From: Planifilum fulgidum
GTDB lineage: Bacteria; Bacillota; Bacilli; Thermoactinomycetales; DSM-44946
Reading direction: 5' to 3'
Length of the DNA: 64,000 nt
NCBI RefSeq assembly: GCF_900113175.1
Contig: NZ_FOOK01000006.1
Span: forward strand, 1-64,000
Of this stretch, positions 61,494-64,000 are shown piece by piece. The notes beneath the pieces are model-generated. The model was not told where the DNA came from. It saw only the letters and a list, made by a program, of their open reading frames with translations, and did not search any database. The number at the start of each line of letters is the position of its first letter. The first letter of the stretch is position 1. Position numbers and translations under genes: made by a program.

Positions 61494-62279
61494 GTGACGA
61501 AAACGAAGATCGATGAAGTGAAGGAAATCCTCGCCCGGCGGATTGAGGAGGGGGCTTACGCGCCGGGACAACGGCTGCCTTCCGAACGGGAACTGGCGGA
61601 AGAAATGAAAGCCAGCCGTCCCACCATCCGCGCGGCGCTCCTACGCCTGCAATCGGAGAACAAAGTGGACATCGTTCCGCGAAGCGGGGTTTATGTGAGA
61701 TTCTCCACAACCAAGGTGACGGTGGGTTCCGCCAATCCTCCGCTGCTTCTCGCCGGGACGGAAAATGAGCGCCGGACCGATTCGACGGAGGTCCACGAAA
61801 GCCGGGAGCCCTATACCTTCACCCGCCTTTCCGAACCGCCGTCGCTGCGGGCCGCCGGAAAGGAAATCGGGCAAAAATTGAACATCGGCCCGGAAGTGAA
61901 AGTGTGGCATTGCCGCGGAGTGCACGTGGTTTCCCAGGTGCCCTTCCACCTGTTTGACAGCTACTACCCGGCATCGCTTTTGGAAGGCTGGCGGAAAGAG
62001 GACGATGAGGATTTCATCCCCGTTCTCCGCTGGCTCCGCGAAAAAAAGGGAATGCGCCCGACCCGGGCGGCCGAACGGTTGAACGTCCGCATGCCGACCG
62101 CCGAGGAAGCGGCCGCCCTCCGCATTGCGAGAAGTCAGCCGGTGCTGGAAATGGACCGCTGGGTGTGGGCCTGCGACGGCAAGAAAAAAGAACTCCTCTG
62201 CGAATACAGCCGGATCGTGTTCAACGCTTCCCTGCACCAATTCGTCTACGAATACCCCCTGCGGGAAGCCGATGGATGA
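61494..62279 (+). CDS. GntR/HutC-family transcriptional regulator
   Basis: 261 residues. N-terminal winged helix: EILARRIEEGAYAPGQRLPSERELAEEMKASRPTIRAALLRLQSENKVDIVPRSGVYV, then a UTRA-type ligand domain (WHCRGVHVVSQVPFHLFDSYYPASLL, VLEMDRWVWACDGKKKELLCEYSRIVFNA). HutC-type members sense sugars, histidine derivatives or other small molecules. GTG 61494; the GGGAG site is a little distant. No obvious target operon; the CDF gene downstream is behind a terminator. Confidence 0.87.
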   Translation: MTKTKIDEVKEILARRIEEGAYAPGQRLPSERELAEEMKASRPTIRAALLRLQSENKVDIVPRSGVYVRFSTTKVTVGSANPPLLLAGTENERRTDSTEVHESREPYTFTRLSEPPSLRAAGKEIGQKLNIGPEVKVWHCRGVHVVSQVPFHLFDSYYPASLLEGWRKEDDEDFIPVLRWLREKKGMRPTRAAERLNVRMPTAEEAAALRIARSQPVLEMDRWVWACDGKKKELLCEYSRIVFNASLHQFVYEYPLREADG

Positions 62280-62359
62280 CAGGCTCCGGAAGGATGGAAC
62301 TTCTTCCGCCCATTGGGTATAATGAGGTCGACAATCGCACGCTCGGGGAGTTTTCCGCC

Positions 62360-62455
62360 ATGATTCCAATCCGACGCAACCGCTCAAAAACAAAACCCGG
62401 TGACGCAGAACGTCACCGGGTTTCCTGTTTGCCCGGATGCAAATTCTCTGTATGA
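62360..62455 (+). CDS. Short ORF overlapping a terminator before the CDF gene
   Basis: 31 codons from ATG 62360, CGGGGAG ten bases upstream, downstream of a TATAAT at 62318-62323. The frame reads through both arms of the terminator hairpin. Product MIPIRRNRSKTKPGD and onward is basic. Either chance or a leader peptide. Confidence 0.25.
   Translation: MIPIRRNRSKTKPGDAERHRVSCLPGCKFSV
62393..62430 (+). terminator. Terminator between gntR and the CDF gene
   Basis: Perfect 13-bp stem AAACCCGGTGACG / CGTCACCGGGTTT with a 5-base loop, followed by CCTGTTT. Confidence 0.8.
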
Positions 62456-62497
62456 ACACCAATTTTTTCGCGCACACCATAAGGGGAGGGTCATCCT

Positions 62498-63361
62498 TTG
62501 AAACCGCAACGCGCCGCAGGCCTTTCGATTGTGAGCAATTTGACCGTCGTGCTTCTGAAATTGGCAACGGGCCTATACACCGGATCGGTGGCCGTCCTTT
62601 CCGAGGCGATCCACTCCCTGCTGGACCTGGCCGCTTCCATCATGGCCTTTTTTTCTGTCCGGTTGTCCCAAAAACCCCCCGACCGAACCCACCCCTACGG
62701 TCACGGAAAGATCGAAAACCTCTCGGGAACCGTCGAAACCCTGCTGATTTTCGTGGCGGGCATCTGGATCATCATCGAATCCTGCGAAAAAATACTGAAC
62801 CCCTCCCCGCTCCATTTCCCGCTCCTCGGGGCGGCCGTCATGGCATTCGGGGCCTTCATCAATCTGGTGGTCGGGCTGATCGTCAGAAGAGCGGGAATCC
62901 GGGCGAAATCCGTCGCCATGCGCTCCAATGCGCTCCATTTGCTGACGGACGTCTATTCTTCGGCCGGCGTGGCCCTCAGCCTGGTGCTGGTCAGCCTCAC
63001 GAACTTCACCCTGCTGGACCCGCTGATCGGGATCGGCATCGCCCTGTTCATCATGAAGGAAGCATACCAATTGGGGAAAGAATCCTTTCTTCCCCTGCTG
63101 GACGTGAGGCTGACCCCCGAGGAAGAGGAGAAAATCCGGCAGATCCTCCATTCCTACGCCGATGAATACATCGAATACCACGCCCTGCGCACGCGCCGGT
63201 CCGGGCCCGAGGAACACATCGATCTTCACCTGATCGTTCCGTCCGAAATGAGTGTGGAAGAAGCCCACCGCCTGTGCGACCGGATCGAAGCGGAAATCCA
63301 CCGATCCTTTCCCCAGGCTCAGGTGTTGATCCACATCGAACCGGAGGAGGAAAGGCTGTGA
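62498..63361 (+). CDS. Cation diffusion facilitator (zinc/iron/manganese efflux)
   Basis: 287 residues, six helices plus a cytosolic domain. The metal-site residues are visible in VLSEAIHSLLDLAAS (HxxxD), the THPYGHGKIENLSG loop and SNALHLLTDVYSSAGVAL (second HxxxD); the C-terminal domain ends with EAEIHRSFPQAQVLIHIEP. TTG 62498 follows GGGAGGG. Probably exports a divalent metal as a proton antiporter; which metal cannot be told. Confidence 0.9.
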   Translation: MKPQRAAGLSIVSNLTVVLLKLATGLYTGSVAVLSEAIHSLLDLAASIMAFFSVRLSQKPPDRTHPYGHGKIENLSGTVETLLIFVAGIWIIIESCEKILNPSPLHFPLLGAAVMAFGAFINLVVGLIVRRAGIRAKSVAMRSNALHLLTDVYSSAGVALSLVLVSLTNFTLLDPLIGIGIALFIMKEAYQLGKESFLPLLDVRLTPEEEEKIRQILHSYADEYIEYHALRTRRSGPEEHIDLHLIVPSEMSVEEAHRLCDRIEAEIHRSFPQAQVLIHIEPEEERL

Positions 63362-63744
63362 CGGTAAAAGCCTTCCCCTTCGGAAAATGCAGACAATGAC
63401 TCTCCGGGCGGAAGAAAGGAGTGTTCGAAACCGGGCGTTCCCGGGCCGGTCTGAAGATTGAGGGAAGGGCCGCCGAACGGGTCGGGGGGATGGCGGGGAC
63501 GGGCAGCGGTGGGCTGGACATGATCCAGCGGGAATACAGCCGCGTGTTGACCCAGAGGACCGGATCGCCTCAGTCCCTAAACGGGCGCCAAACCTCCCGG
63601 ACCCGCCTCCACGGCCATCATCCGGTGCTCCCGGTCCGGGAACAGGCGCCTTCGAAACGATCTTGCTATCCCCGCCGCACCCGGAGCGGGGGGAATTTGG
63701 CGTCCGCGAACAGGGGCGACGCTCCGGGCAGCGAAATGACGGAT
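63362..63744. other. Gene-poor stretch before the Crp/Fnr gene
   Basis: An open frame from GTG about 63422 (behind AAAGGAG) encodes FETGRSRAGLKIEGRAAE and runs on, but its composition after residue 40 looks non-coding and it crosses the promoter below. I do not accept it as a gene. Nothing else recognised. Confidence 0.45.
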
Positions 63745-63773
63745 TTGTTTTTCACGGCACATGTGCCTACAAT
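63745..63773 (+). promoter_or_regulatory. Promoter and operator of the Crp/Fnr gene
   Basis: TTGTTT (63745-63750), 17 bases, TACAAT (63768-63773). The spacer contains a perfect 12-bp palindrome GGCACATGTGCC (63756-63767), placed where a repressor would block the promoter. Confidence 0.65.
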
Positions 63774-63802
63774 AGGAGCAAAAACAGCCGGGAGGTGGTG
63801 GG

Positions 63803-64000
63803 ATGCCATCGGCGCCGAACGTCAGCCTCCGCAAGTTTCCCGTTTTTCACAACCTCCCCAAACGGCGCGTGCAGGAAATCATGGGGGACGCCTTCTTCCG
63901 GAGGTATCACAAGGGACAAATCCTGTTCATGGAGGGAGATCCGCGGGACCGAATCTATTTCCTGCTGAACGGATTCATCAAGTTGGTCAGCATGAATGAT
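63803..64000 (+). CDS. Crp/Fnr-family regulator, N-terminal part (cut by window end)
   Basis: 66 codons visible before the window ends. GGGAGG lies seven bases before ATG 63803. The sequence LRKFPVFHNLPKRRVQEIM, then YHKGQILFMEGDPRDRIYFLLNGFIKLVSMND is the start of a cyclic-nucleotide-binding-like beta roll as in Crp/Fnr (for example ArcR or Fnr of Bacillus). No N-terminal cysteine cluster is present before the roll. The DNA-binding domain lies outside the window. Confidence 0.85.
   Translation, partial: MPSAPNVSLRKFPVFHNLPKRRVQEIMGDAFFRRYHKGQILFMEGDPRDRIYFLLNGFIKLVSMND

Noticed and set aside
63421-63999. 192-codon frame starting behind AAAGGAG
   Set aside because: It crosses the promoter and start of the Crp/Fnr gene in another frame, and its sequence after the first ~40 residues is Arg/Pro/Gly rich like non-coding GC-rich DNA.

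Overview
The window reads as chromosome of a GC-rich, endospore-forming member of the Bacillota. Support comes from an H-type small acid-soluble spore protein (SspH), a YjcZ-like spore micropeptide, Bacillus-type regulatory sites (CcpA cre, Zur box, BirA box), classical sigma-A promoters, strong GGAGG ribosome sites, frequent GTG and TTG starts, and Bacillus-type clusters (dhaKLM, azlCD, leuCD, YunC/D/E-like genes, YheI/YheH-type ABC pair). The family Thermoactinomycetaceae is my best guess. That is inference; no rRNA gene is present to prove it.

Left end (1-5300): the 3' end of an IS630-type transposase, then three related genes for lipoprotein/membrane proteins (the first decayed), then the dihydroxyacetone kinase operon dhaKLM with a cre site in front. 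5300-9200: two FAD monooxygenases (the second frameshifted), a divergent MarR regulator with a palindromic operator, and a MOSC protein. 9280-13470: a promoter, a 36-codon leader peptide and a terminator hairpin precede a heterodimeric multidrug-type ABC exporter, followed by sspH. 13450-15430: scar of a deletion that fused a headless MerR/TipAS regulator to a headless ABC permease, followed by an intact partner permease.

16080-21420 is the accessory hotspot. All genes are on the minus strand: a PrsW-type membrane protease whose last ~175 residues are an AT-rich toxin-like cassette, its candidate immunity gene, then a second displaced toxin cassette that still carries a decayed ~95-bp copy of the PrsW gene upstream of it, followed by two tandem immunity paralogues. 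I regard this as the most interesting system in the window.

21600-35915 is mostly housekeeping and small enzymes: psuG, DinB proteins, NUDIX, methyltransferase with a PadR regulator, a FosB-like VOC protein, an ABC export operon with a 757-residue exported protein and three tandem four-helix membrane proteins, an aldehyde dehydrogenase and an SDR oxidoreductase. 36000-41150: a Zur-controlled zinc-binding lipoprotein, a pseudouridine synthase and the YunE-YunD-DUF6154-YunC cluster. 41300-52850: an SgrR-like regulator divergent from an MFS exporter, carbonic anhydrase, a frameshifted nucleotidyltransferase, azlCD, a CNNM/CorC-type membrane protein, a sigma-54 activator, and a radical SAM protein ending in a clamp-binding-like peptide. 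53000-64000: leuCD, a proline symporter with a 32-aa accessory protein, bioY behind a BirA box, speE, an HtrA-like protease lacking membrane anchor and PDZ domain, a GntR regulator, a cation diffusion facilitator and the start of a Crp/Fnr regulator cut by the window edge.
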